From positions 1-64,000 of the forward strand of contig NZ_BBXA01000032.1 of NCBI RefSeq assembly GCF_001014975.1: DNA of 64,000 nucleotides. The letters run 5' to 3'. Below the pieces are notes generated by a model that saw only the letters and a program-made list of their open reading frames with translations, had not been told where the DNA came from and did not search any database. Source of the DNA: Novosphingobium sp. MD-1 (GTDB lineage: Bacteria; Pseudomonadota; Alphaproteobacteria; Sphingomonadales; Sphingomonadaceae). Both the position numbers and the translations under genes were made by a program. Positions 20,310 through 28,030 of this stretch are shown piece by piece (within the stretch, counting starts at the first letter, position 1; each line of letters opens with the position of its first letter).

Positions 20310-20951
20310 ATGAAATCCGGCCGCTTCTTCATCATGCGCCACGGCGAAACGGTGTACAACGCCTCCGCCCGGCTCCAGTCCAACCACATCCATACCCCGT
20401 TGACGCGGCAGGGCTTCGAACAGGCGCTGGCCATGGGCAAGGCACTGCGCGAGGAACTGGGCGCGCGGCCGCCGGTGGTGCTGCACATCTCGGAAACCGG
20501 GCGCGCGCTGCAGACCGCGGCGATCATCGCCGAGGCGCTGGAACTCGACTGGTTCGAGGCGCGCCGGTCGAACGCGCTCAAGGAAATCGACATGGGATCG
20601 TGGTGCGAACGCCGCTACGCCGATGTGGAAGCGGAGGAAGGGCCGGTGATCCTGGCCGATCACCTGCTGCGCCCCGCCCCCGATGGCGAGGACTATCCCG
20701 CCATAGCCAGCCGGCTCGAATGCTGGCTGGACGCCATCGAGTACGAAGGGCTCACCGACGGGCGCGATCACATCGTGGTCATGCACGGCATTTCCAGCCG
20801 CGTGCTGCGCGGGATGATGGCCGGCTATCCGGTCCACCCCGATCATGGCGTGCCGATCGCGCCGTCGCTGGTGCAGGGATCGGTGGCGCTGATCGAAGGT
20901 GGCCGGGAACGGGTTTTGTTCGGCGCCGAACGCGGAATCGAGCACGCCTGA
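20310..20951 (+). CDS. Histidine phosphatase (phosphoglycerate-mutase-like)
   Basis: A 213-residue member of the branch-1 histidine phosphatase superfamily. The catalytic motif FIMRHGET (residues 7-14) and a second histidine in VVMHGISSR are present. The substrate is unknown. Its stop overlaps the ATG of the DUF4169 gene (TGATG), and two further small genes follow with minimal gaps, so it heads a four-gene operon of mostly uncharacterised proteins. Confidence 0.9.
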   Translation: MKSGRFFIMRHGETVYNASARLQSNHIHTPLTRQGFEQALAMGKALREELGARPPVVLHISETGRALQTAAIIAEALELDWFEARRSNALKEIDMGSWCERRYADVEAEEGPVILADHLLRPAPDGEDYPAIASRLECWLDAIEYEGLTDGRDHIVVMHGISSRVLRGMMAGYPVHPDHGVPIAPSLVQGSVALIEGGRERVLFGAERGIEHA

Positions 20952-21142
20952 TGGGCGATGTCGTCAACCTGCGCCTTGCCCGCAAGGCCAAGGCCCGCGA
21001 TGCGGCGCAGGGACAGGCGGCGTCCAACCGCGCGAAGTTCGGCCGGACCAAGGCGGAAAAGCAGCGCGATGCGCTGGAGACGGCGCGCGCGGAACGCCTG
21101 CTTGATGGAGCGCTGCGCGACACCGGGCGCGAGACGGACTGA
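20951..21142 (+). CDS. DUF4169 family protein
   Basis: A 63-residue very basic protein. It starts VVNLRLARKAKARD, with the VNLR..RK.K.R pattern of DUF4169, and continues as a probable single Arg/Lys/Glu-rich helix. Start ATG at 20951 overlaps the phosphatase stop, and its stop overlaps the next start (TGATG both times). The family is, to my knowledge, of unknown function and is found in alphaproteobacteria. Confidence 0.82.
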   Translation: MGDVVNLRLARKAKARDAAQGQAASNRAKFGRTKAEKQRDALETARAERLLDGALRDTGRETD

Positions 21143-21345
21143 TGCGCACCACCCATGACGACGCGACGGTGCGGCTTTACCATCTGGATGGCGGCCCCGA
21201 AGGCGGCGCGGCGGAAACGCTGTTCTACGGCCCGCTGACCAAGGCGCTGGACATCGCCGCCGCGCAGTCCGAGGCGGTGCAGGACGGCCTGTTCCTGGCG
21301 ACCGACAATGACGTGATCGCCTATCTCGACCTCATCGGGGAATAG
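21142..21345 (+). CDS. Small conserved hypothetical protein
   Basis: A 67-residue acidic soluble protein (RLYHLDGGPEGG near the start, DNDVIAYLDLIGE at the end). No motif is recognised. It is translationally coupled to DUF4169 on its 5' side (TGATG) and followed after 3 bases by the next gene. Its pattern of codon use matches its neighbours. Conservation with the phosphatase and DUF4169 genes would be the best clue to its role. Confidence 0.75.
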   Translation: MRTTHDDATVRLYHLDGGPEGGAAETLFYGPLTKALDIAAAQSEAVQDGLFLATDNDVIAYLDLIGE

Positions 21346-21348
21346 CTC

Positions 21349-21858
21349 TTGCGCCGCCTTCTGCTCCCTGCCTGTCTGATCGGGGCCTGCCTGATCGGCC
21401 TGTTGCCCGCCGCGCCGGCCACGGCGCGCGACAGCCTGGGCATCTGGAACGACTGGGGCGCTTTCCGCGATGCCGCCGTGCCGCGCTGCTACGCCATCGC
21501 CATGGCGCAGCCCGTCACTGGCCGCCCGCGCGATTTCCAGCCCTTCTTTACCGTTGGCATCTGGCCCCGGCGCAACGCCCGCAACGAAATCCACATCCGC
21601 CTTTCGCGTCGGATCGGGCCAAGCGGCCGTGCGGTGCTGTCGCTGGGTGGCCAGTCGTTCGAACTGGCGACCGGGCAGGCCGATGCCTGGGCGCAGGACC
21701 CGCGCATGGATGCGGCCATCGTCGCCGCGTTGCGATCTGCGCGCGAAATGACAGTCTCTGCCCGCGGGCGCGATGGCCGGCTGTTTCGCGATACCTATCG
21801 CCTTCCCGGCGCGGCCAGCGCGATGGACGCTGCCGCGCTGGGATGTGCCGGGCGGTAG
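21349..21858 (+). CDS. Periplasmic protein of unknown function
   Basis: A 169-residue protein with a cleavable signal peptide (LLPACLIGACLIGLLPAAPATA, ending ATA before R). The start is a TTG at 21349, supported by GGGGAA nine bases upstream. The mature part has two Cys (VPRCYA and ALGCAG) that may form a disulfide, and a pattern of short beta strands. The layout (signal peptide, short beta-rich domain, Cys pair) recalls invasion-associated-locus-B-like proteins, but I cannot confirm that. Last gene of the phosphatase operon, followed by a strong hairpin. Confidence 0.7.
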   Translation: MRRLLLPACLIGACLIGLLPAAPATARDSLGIWNDWGAFRDAAVPRCYAIAMAQPVTGRPRDFQPFFTVGIWPRRNARNEIHIRLSRRIGPSGRAVLSLGGQSFELATGQADAWAQDPRMDAAIVAALRSAREMTVSARGRDGRLFRDTYRLPGAASAMDAAALGCAGR

Positions 21859-21875
21859 AACAATCCCGCACAATC

Positions 21876-21919
21876 GTTCGCGCATGGAAAAGCGGGCGTT
21901 CGCGCATGGAAAAGCGGGC
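21876..21919. repeat. 22-bp tandem duplication
   Basis: The unit GTTCGCGCATGGAAAAGCGG plus GC occurs twice in perfect tandem (21876-21897 and 21898-21919), just downstream of the preceding gene. It partly overlaps the adjacent terminator. Confidence 0.9.
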
Positions 21920-21939
21920 CGGAGTTTCCCCCGGCCCGC
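21914..21939. terminator. Bidirectional terminator
   Basis: Perfect 9-bp stem GCGGGCCGG (21914-21922) with CCGGCCCGC (21931-21939) and an 8-base loop, sitting between two convergent genes. Confidence 0.75.
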
Positions 21940-21973
21940 CCTTCCCGCCCGCAAGCGGATCAGCCTGCTTCCG

Positions 21974-22648
21974 TCAGAAGCGCAGACCGTAGGTCACCGC
22001 GATCTGGTGACGGTCGGTATCCACGTTGAAGCGGCTGCTGTCCGGCGTCTGGCCGCCGAAATCGAACTCGCCCTTGCCGTAGTGCGAATAGCGGTATTCG
22101 ATGCGGCCGAAGGTCTTCGGGCTGAACGCATATTCCAGACCGCCGCCGACGCGGTAGCCATCGAGGTCGATCCGCTGGTCCAGCGTGGTCGTGCCATCGC
22201 TGCCAAGCACGCCGTAACGGGCGTTGGTATAACCGCCCTTCACGTAGAGCAGTGTCTTGGGCGACATCGCATAACCGACCCGCGCGCCCACATAGACGTC
22301 ACGACCAGCCGAAACCCGGCCCAGGTTGAACGTGTTGGGGCGCGCGCCCTGCGCGGTCCACTTTGCGGTGCTGTCGGTCAGTTCCGCATCGGCGCCGACC
22401 ACAAGGTTGCTGCCCAGCGGCACGTCATAGCCGATCTCGCCGCCATAGAGCAGGCCATCGATCGACTGCTTGAAATTGCGGGTATTGTCGATGTCGACGC
22501 TGCTGCCCGACCGGCTCTTGTCGTAGCCCAGCGTCACGCCGACGCGCGGGCCCTTGAAGGTTTCCGAAGGGGCAGCCTCCTGCGCGGACGCGGGGGCTGC
22601 CAGCGCAAGCGCGGTGCCGGTGGCGAGGATGGCGCAGATAGTCTTCAT
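21974..22648 (-). CDS. Outer-membrane beta-barrel protein (porin-like)
   Basis: A 224-residue protein with a signal peptide cleaved after ASAQ (about residue 22), then alternating hydrophobic/polar strands typical of an 8-stranded barrel, ending in the C-terminal aromatic residue (YGLRF) used by the BAM machinery. Repeated motifs such as GGEIGYDVPLG, VGARVGYAMSPK and VGGGLEYAFSPK are those of the outer-membrane protein (OmpA-like/porin_family) superfamily of alphaproteobacteria. No periplasmic peptidoglycan-binding domain is present. It is divergent from rlmN with a 274-base gap containing an AT-rich tract at 22735-22775. Confidence 0.88.
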   Translation of the reverse strand: MKTICAILATGTALALAAPASAQEAAPSETFKGPRVGVTLGYDKSRSGSSVDIDNTRNFKQSIDGLLYGGEIGYDVPLGSNLVVGADAELTDSTAKWTAQGARPNTFNLGRVSAGRDVYVGARVGYAMSPKTLLYVKGGYTNARYGVLGSDGTTTLDQRIDLDGYRVGGGLEYAFSPKTFGRIEYRYSHYGKGEFDFGGQTPDSSRFNVDTDRHQIAVTYGLRF

Positions 22649-22922
22649 TGTTCACTCCATTCGCTTGTTGTCTGTCGGTTTTGCGACCCGACAGGACTTC
22701 TCGAATGGATGAAGGCGCAGCTTGTTTCATGAACCTAACACAACGAAAATGCTGCGATATTTTTACAACACCCCGTGCGGTGAGGCTCCCTGTGCGCGGG
22801 ACGGACGGGGGAACCCGTCAGCGCCCGTCATGTTCGCGCGCGTGCGAGCGGAGATTCCACCGTCGATGTTCGCGTTTCCCTCGGGACTGGCGATTTCGAG
22901 GAAAATCCGTATATGGCCAGCC

Positions 22923-24170
22923 ATGACAGCCATTCCGATCATGCCGATCCCCGGACACGTCGATCCGGTTCCCGTTCCTCGCGACGTTACGCCACGCGCT
23001 GACGGGCGCGTCGATCTGATCGGTCTTCCCCGCCCGCGCATCGCCGAACTGTTCGCCGAAGCCGGGCTGGACGCCAAGGCGGCGAAGCTGCGCGCCAAGC
23101 AGGTTTTCCACTGGCTGTACCATCGCGGCGTCACCGATTTCGACGCGATGACCGACATCGCCAAGACCATGCGCCCGTGGCTGGCGGAACGCTTCGTCAT
23201 CGGCCGGCCCGAGATCGTCACCGCCCAGGTTTCCAGCGACGGCACGCGCAAGTGGCTGCTCCAGACGGCAGACGGCCATGACTTCGAGATGGTGTTCATC
23301 CCCGATGCCGACCGGGGCACGCTGTGCGTCTCCAGCCAGGTGGGCTGCACGCTCAACTGCCGCTTCTGCCACACCGGCACGATGCGCCTGGTCCGCAACC
23401 TCACGCCCGGCGAGATCGTCGGCCAGGTCATGCTGGCGCGCGATGCGCTGGGCGAATGGCCCAAGGGGTCGATGGCAGGCCTCGAGGAAGACGAGGACGA
23501 GCGGACTTATACTTCCGACGGGCGCCTGCTCACCAACATCGTGATGATGGGCATGGGCGAACCGCTCTACAACTTCGACAACGTGCGCGATGCGCTGAAG
23601 CTGGTGATGGATGGCGATGGCCTGGCCCTGTCGAAGCGACGCATCACCCTGTCCACCAGCGGCGTGGTGCCGATGATGGAACGCTGCGGCGAGGAAATCG
23701 GCGTGAACCTGGCCGTCTCGCTCCACGCCGTGACCAAGGACGTGCGCGACGAGATCGTGCCGATCAACCGCAAGTTCGGTCTGGATCAGCTGTTGCAGGC
23801 CTGCTCCGATTACCCCGGCGCGTCCAACGCCCGGCGCATCACGTTCGAATACGTAATGCTGAAGGACAAGAACGACAGCGACGACGACGCCCGCGAACTC
23901 GTGCGCCTGATCCGGCAATACAAGCTGCCCGCCAAGGTCAACCTGATTCCGTTCAATCCCTGGCCCGGCGCGCCCTATGAATGCTCGACGCCGGAGCGGA
24001 TCAAGCGCTTTGCCGAGATCGTGTTCGAAGCCGGCATCAGCGCCCCGGTGCGCACACCGCGTGGCCGCGACATCGATGCGGCCTGCGGCCAGCTCAAGAC
24101 CGCCGCGCAGAAGATGAGCCGCGCGGAACTCGACCGGCTGGCGGACGAAAAGCAGGCGGCGCTCGGCTGA
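22923..24170 (+). CDS. rlmN: 23S rRNA/tRNA (adenine C2) methyltransferase RlmN
   Basis: A radical SAM enzyme that methylates adenosine 2503 of 23S rRNA and adenosine 37 of some tRNAs. 415 residues from the ATG at 22923; the N-terminal HhH-like domain contains AKQVFHWLYHRG, the cluster motif is CTLNCRFC (about residues 140-150), and the essential C-terminal cysteine is in DIDAACGQL. A glutamate/aspartate-rich insertion (LEEDEDERTY) lies about residue 185, as in other alphaproteobacteria. The exact start is uncertain: GAGGAAAA lies 17 bases upstream, farther than usual. Confidence 0.96.
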   Translation: MTAIPIMPIPGHVDPVPVPRDVTPRADGRVDLIGLPRPRIAELFAEAGLDAKAAKLRAKQVFHWLYHRGVTDFDAMTDIAKTMRPWLAERFVIGRPEIVTAQVSSDGTRKWLLQTADGHDFEMVFIPDADRGTLCVSSQVGCTLNCRFCHTGTMRLVRNLTPGEIVGQVMLARDALGEWPKGSMAGLEEDEDERTYTSDGRLLTNIVMMGMGEPLYNFDNVRDALKLVMDGDGLALSKRRITLSTSGVVPMMERCGEEIGVNLAVSLHAVTKDVRDEIVPINRKFGLDQLLQACSDYPGASNARRITFEYVMLKDKNDSDDDARELVRLIRQYKLPAKVNLIPFNPWPGAPYECSTPERIKRFAEIVFEAGISAPVRTPRGRDIDAACGQLKTAAQKMSRAELDRLADEKQAALG

Positions 24171-24239
24171 AGGAACAGGCAGGTTCAGCCGATCCGGTCT
24201 ATCTATCGGGTTTGCGGCGCAATTTCCTGTCCCCAATCC

Positions 24240-24257
24240 GCCTAACCATCGTTAGGC
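24240..24257. promoter_or_regulatory. Short perfect palindrome upstream of cfa copy 1
   Basis: GCCTAAC-CATC-GTTAGGC is a 7-bp perfect inverted repeat with a 4-base loop, 35 bases before the Cfa start codon at 24292. It could be an operator for a dimeric regulator or a small hairpin; no run of T follows. Confidence 0.4.
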
Positions 24258-24291
24258 TGCGTCCTCGAACACCGAAATGAGGTCGCCCGCG

Positions 24292-25611
24292 ATGTCGATG
24301 CTGCTGCTGGACCGCGTGCTCAGGCGGATCATCCGCCGGGGTACGCTCACCCTGACCGAACACTCCGGCAAGGTCCGCACCTATGGCACGGCGGAACCTG
24401 GCTGGCCGGATCTCGGTCTGCGCCTGCTGGACGCGGGCGTGCCCGGCTATATCGCGCGGCACCCCACGCTGGGCCTTGCCGAAACCTTCATGGACGGCCG
24501 CATCGCCATCGAGGGCGGCGACATCCTGGACTTCATCACGTTCGCGCGGCGCAACAATCCTTGGGAGCGCTCGGGCGATTTCGAGGCCAAGGGGCTGGGC
24601 GGCCGGATCGTCGAACGGATCGTCAGCCGGATCGACCAGATCAACCAGCGCACCGCCTCGCGCCGCAACGTGGCGCATCACTATGACCTGGGCGATCCGC
24701 TCTATGACCTGTTCCTCGATGCCAGCCGGCAGTATTCCTGCGCCTACTGGGCGGACGGCGTCACCACGCTGGAGCAGGCGCAGATCGCCAAGATGGACCA
24801 CATCGCCGCCAAGCTGGCGCTGAAGCCGGGGATGCGCGTGCTCGACATCGGCTGCGGCTGGGGCGGCCTGGCGCTCCACCTGCACCGGGTGGCGGGCGTG
24901 GACGTCCACGGCGTGACGCTGAGCAAGGAACAGATCGCCTATGCCAAGGCCTGGGCGGAACGCGAGGGCGTGGCGGACAAGGTGACCTTCGGCCTCACCG
25001 ATTATCGCGACGTCACCGGGCGGTTCGACCGGATCGTCTCGGTCGGCATGTTCGAGCATGTCGGCGCGGCCAACTTCCCCGCCTTCTTCCGCAAGTGCCA
25101 CGATCTTCTGACGGACGACGGCGTGATGCTGCTCCACACCATCGGCCGGTCCGATCCGCCGGGCGGCACCGATGCCTTCACCCGGAAATACATCTTCCCC
25201 GGTGGCTATATCCCGGCGATGAGCGAGACGCTGGCGGCGATCGAGCCACACAAGCTGATGCTGGGCGATATCGAGATCCTACGCCGGCACTACGGCCTGA
25301 CCATCCGCGAATGGTACAAGCGGTGCGCCGCCAACCAGGCACGGATCGAGGAGCTCTACGACGAGCGGTTCTACCGCATGTGGATGTTCTATCTGGCCGG
25401 CGCCGCGACCGCGTTCGAATACGGCGGGCTGGTCAACTTCCAGTTCCAGATCGTGCGCAACCGCGATGCCGTGCCGCTGACGCGCGATTACATCGGCAGG
25501 GCCGAAGCGGAGATGCGTGCCGCACGCGGCAGCACCTCCGCCCCCGATCCCTGTGCTGCGTCAGCGCTTCACTTGCCGGAAAGTTCCCTGACCAGCGCCG
25601 AAGCGGGGTAA
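24292..25611 (+). CDS. cfa: Cyclopropane-fatty-acyl-phospholipid synthase family, copy 1
   Basis: Adds a methylene from SAM across the double bond of unsaturated acyl chains in membrane phospholipids. 439 residues. The family residues are largely intact: HHYDLGDPLYDLFLD and QYSCAYW (the bicarbonate-coordinating Cys), VLDIGCGWGGLALHL (SAM site), VGMFEHVG (Glu), LLHTIG (His), and EWYKRC with the conserved Tyr. Two in-frame starts exist; ATG 24292 is preferred because GAGG sits eight bases upstream. Its C-terminal tail overlaps the convergent S46 peptidase gene by 43 bases. A second paralogue follows 2.4 kb downstream. Confidence 0.93.
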   Translation: MSMLLLDRVLRRIIRRGTLTLTEHSGKVRTYGTAEPGWPDLGLRLLDAGVPGYIARHPTLGLAETFMDGRIAIEGGDILDFITFARRNNPWERSGDFEAKGLGGRIVERIVSRIDQINQRTASRRNVAHHYDLGDPLYDLFLDASRQYSCAYWADGVTTLEQAQIAKMDHIAAKLALKPGMRVLDIGCGWGGLALHLHRVAGVDVHGVTLSKEQIAYAKAWAEREGVADKVTFGLTDYRDVTGRFDRIVSVGMFEHVGAANFPAFFRKCHDLLTDDGVMLLHTIGRSDPPGGTDAFTRKYIFPGGYIPAMSETLAAIEPHKLMLGDIEILRRHYGLTIREWYKRCAANQARIEELYDERFYRMWMFYLAGAATAFEYGGLVNFQFQIVRNRDAVPLTRDYIGRAEAEMRAARGSTSAPDPCAASALHLPESSLTSAEAG

Positions 25612-27614
25612 ATCCTTTCCAGCGCCTGCTGCACCGCCGCCGTGCTGACCACCACGGTGCGGTTCACATCGGGCTGATAACCATAGTTGCCGCCGAGCGA
25701 ATGGATGTTGCCATCGAATGCGGCGCCGATCACCGCGCCGTCCTTGTCCACCACGGGCGAACCGGAATTGCCGCCGATGATGTCGTTGGTCGTCACGAAG
25801 TCATAGGGCGTGGACTTGTCGATCTTTGCCTCGTTGGCAACGAAAGCCTTGGCCAGCACGAACGGATCGGCCCCCGTGGCGCGCGCGAACGCGCCGCCCA
25901 TGGTGGTTACCGGGGCCACGTCCTGCCCGCGCTCCTTCCAGCCCGCGACCTTGCCGTAGCTGATGCGCAGCGTGAACGTGGCATCGGGATAGACGCTGTC
26001 ACCATAGGCAGCGAAACGCGCATCGGCGAGCTTTGCGCCGGCGGCGGCCAACGGTCCCTGATAGCGTTCGTCGACCTGCTTCTGGAGTTCGCGATCGCGC
26101 GCGTCGAGCTGGCGGGCATAGGCGATCAGCGGATCGGTGGACGCATCGATCGCCGCCTTGCCGCCCTGCCACAGCGCCTTGCGCACCGCCGGATCGGCCA
26201 GCGTGGTGCCGCCCACGAGCCGCGCCGCCAGCCCTTCGGGCGATTCCCGGCCGAGCATCAGCCTGGTCTGCGCATCGTCCGCGCCCAGCGCCTCGCGCGC
26301 CTTGGACAGGCTCCATTCCAGCTTGAGCTGCTCCAGCCACGGATAGATCGGCCGTTCGTCCAGCACTTCCTTTTCCAGCAGGGGCAGCTGCGAATCGGTG
26401 AAGCCGGGCAGCCGCTCGGCATTGGGCTTGGCCCGTTCGTCCGCGGCACGCACCAGCGACTGCGCATAATCGTAAAGGTCGCTCATCGGGTGGATGAAGC
26501 GATAGGGCAGGTAGAGATCGCGATAGGCGCCGACGGCCTTGGCGACATCGCCCCACGGATTGCCGATCGCCGCGTTGCCAGCGGCCTTCGCCTTGAGCGC
26601 GGCTTCGTTATCGGCCAGCACCTTGACGAACGCAGGATCGTTCAGCGCCTGCTCACGGCCGATGAACACCTTGAGGGTGTTCTCGATGCCGAACAGGGTA
26701 TCGCCGCCTTCACGCTTGCGTTCGGCGCTCTGCTCCATCGCCGAAAGCAGGCGTCCGCGCAGTTCGGACAGGACGCGGTTGTTCAGCGGCAGCGAAACCG
26801 CGCGCTGGAAAGCCAGCTGGTCGGACGTGAACAGGCGCTGCGTGGAACCCGGATTGCCGACCACGAAGGTCGCCTCGCCCGGCTGCGGCGCGCGCGGGCT
26901 CCACTTGAGGAACGCCGCCACCTTTACCGGCTTGCCGTTCTCGTAGGCCCGCAGGAACGAGGCATCGAGCGCATAGCGCGGATAGTTGAAGTTGTCCGGA
27001 TCGCCGCCGAAGAACGCGGCCTGGAACTCGGGCGCCCAGACCAGGCGCACGTCGGAATACTTGCGATAGGTGTAGAGCTTGTACTGACCGCCGCCGAACA
27101 GCGTGACGACCTGGCAGCGCGTGGTCGCCGTATCCTTGCAACCCGCCTTCTCGATCTCGGCGATCTTGGCGTCGCGCGCCTTGACCAGCGCCTCGCCCGC
27201 CAGCGCGCCGATCGCGCCTTTCACGTCCGCCGTCACATCGGTGATCGCGGTAACGACCTCGGCCTGCTGGCCGGGGCACTTGCGCTCCTCCTCGCGCCGG
27301 GCGGCGATGAAGCCGTTGGCGACGAGATCGGCCTGCTGCGTCGAAAGGTTCTGCGCGCATTCGACCACGCAGTGATGGTTGGTGAGGATCAGGCCATCGG
27401 GCGAAACGAAGCTGGCCGAACAGCCGCCGGTCAACCGCACGGCGGAGGCACGCACGCGATCGAGCCATTTCTGATCGGGCGCCCAGCCGTAATCCTTCTT
27501 CATCGTCGCGGCGGGAAAGGCATCGAACGTCCACATGCCTTCATCGGCCTGGGCCGGGGCGGCGAGCAGGAACGGCGCGGCAAGGGTCGCGGAAGCCAGG
27601 AGAATACGGCGCAT
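25569..27614 (-). CDS. S46 family dipeptidyl peptidase (DPP7/DPP11 type)
   Basis: A 681-residue secreted serine peptidase that removes dipeptides from oligopeptides. A signal peptide (residues 1-22, AAPFLLAAPAQA) is followed by a chymotrypsin-like fold split by a helical insertion. The catalytic His is in LTNHHCV and the Ser in GGNSGSPVVDKDG; a further conserved segment FDGNIHSLGG follows. The ATG at 27614 is used because the signal peptide starts there; the open frame continues 24 codons upstream without a Shine-Dalgarno. Its 3' end overlaps copy 1 of the cfa gene on the opposite strand. Specificity (Asp/Glu or hydrophobic P1) cannot be told by eye. Confidence 0.93.
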   Translation of the reverse strand: MRRILLASATLAAPFLLAAPAQADEGMWTFDAFPAATMKKDYGWAPDQKWLDRVRASAVRLTGGCSASFVSPDGLILTNHHCVVECAQNLSTQQADLVANGFIAARREEERKCPGQQAEVVTAITDVTADVKGAIGALAGEALVKARDAKIAEIEKAGCKDTATTRCQVVTLFGGGQYKLYTYRKYSDVRLVWAPEFQAAFFGGDPDNFNYPRYALDASFLRAYENGKPVKVAAFLKWSPRAPQPGEATFVVGNPGSTQRLFTSDQLAFQRAVSLPLNNRVLSELRGRLLSAMEQSAERKREGGDTLFGIENTLKVFIGREQALNDPAFVKVLADNEAALKAKAAGNAAIGNPWGDVAKAVGAYRDLYLPYRFIHPMSDLYDYAQSLVRAADERAKPNAERLPGFTDSQLPLLEKEVLDERPIYPWLEQLKLEWSLSKAREALGADDAQTRLMLGRESPEGLAARLVGGTTLADPAVRKALWQGGKAAIDASTDPLIAYARQLDARDRELQKQVDERYQGPLAAAGAKLADARFAAYGDSVYPDATFTLRISYGKVAGWKERGQDVAPVTTMGGAFARATGADPFVLAKAFVANEAKIDKSTPYDFVTTNDIIGGNSGSPVVDKDGAVIGAAFDGNIHSLGGNYGYQPDVNRTVVVSTAAVQQALERIYPASALVRELSGK

Positions 27615-28030
27615 GAACAGGGGTGTCCTTGTTGGGGTTGGCAGCGAAGTTGACGAAGTTGACACGGTCCTGAGAAACATCGTCAATCACCGTTCAGCCG
27701 GCATCGCGGGCGCACAAATACGCTCCCGCGCAGACGGAAAAGCGGTTCCGGCTGAAATCATGCGCGGAGGGTTGCCACGGCGGGCGGGGGTAGGAAAGGG
27801 AAATGTTGGAGTGTGGGCCAGATCGCTCATGCTCGCATCTTTCGAAAAGCTCAGGATGAGTGGGTGTGGCAGTGGGATCGTTCTTGCGGTCGGCGCCGGC
27901 TTCCAACCAAATCCGCTCATCCTGAGCCTGTCGAAGGATGCGCGCGGTGACCGCCCCGCCCAACCCACACCATCGCCCGCCACATGGTTCGATTCCCCCT
28001 TGCCTCGCCTCCGCTTTGCCATAGTCTCCC
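27615..28030. other. Intergenic region with palindromic repeat
   Basis: 416 bases between the S46 peptidase start and cfa copy 2. It contains the type B palindrome at 27836-27940 and otherwise only spurious frames. Positions 27630-27680 must hold the peptidase promoter, but I see no convincing -35/-10 pair. Nothing else was recognised. Confidence 0.6.
27836..27940. repeat. Palindromic repeat, type B
   Basis: Inverted arms 27836-27860 and 27916-27940 (the right arm contains CTCATCCTGAGCCTGTCGAA, the left its near-complement), with a 55-base spacer. This motif is common as an interspersed repeat in sphingomonad genomes as far as I recall; only one copy was seen in this window. Confidence 0.75.

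Noticed and set aside
24240..24257. CtrA binding site
   Set aside because: The palindrome contains TAACCAT but no TTAA-N7-TTAA pair, so the CtrA consensus is not met.
25095..27653. 852-codon plus-strand frame overlapping the S46 peptidase
   Set aside because: Antisense to a real gene; it begins inside the cfa gene with no start signal.
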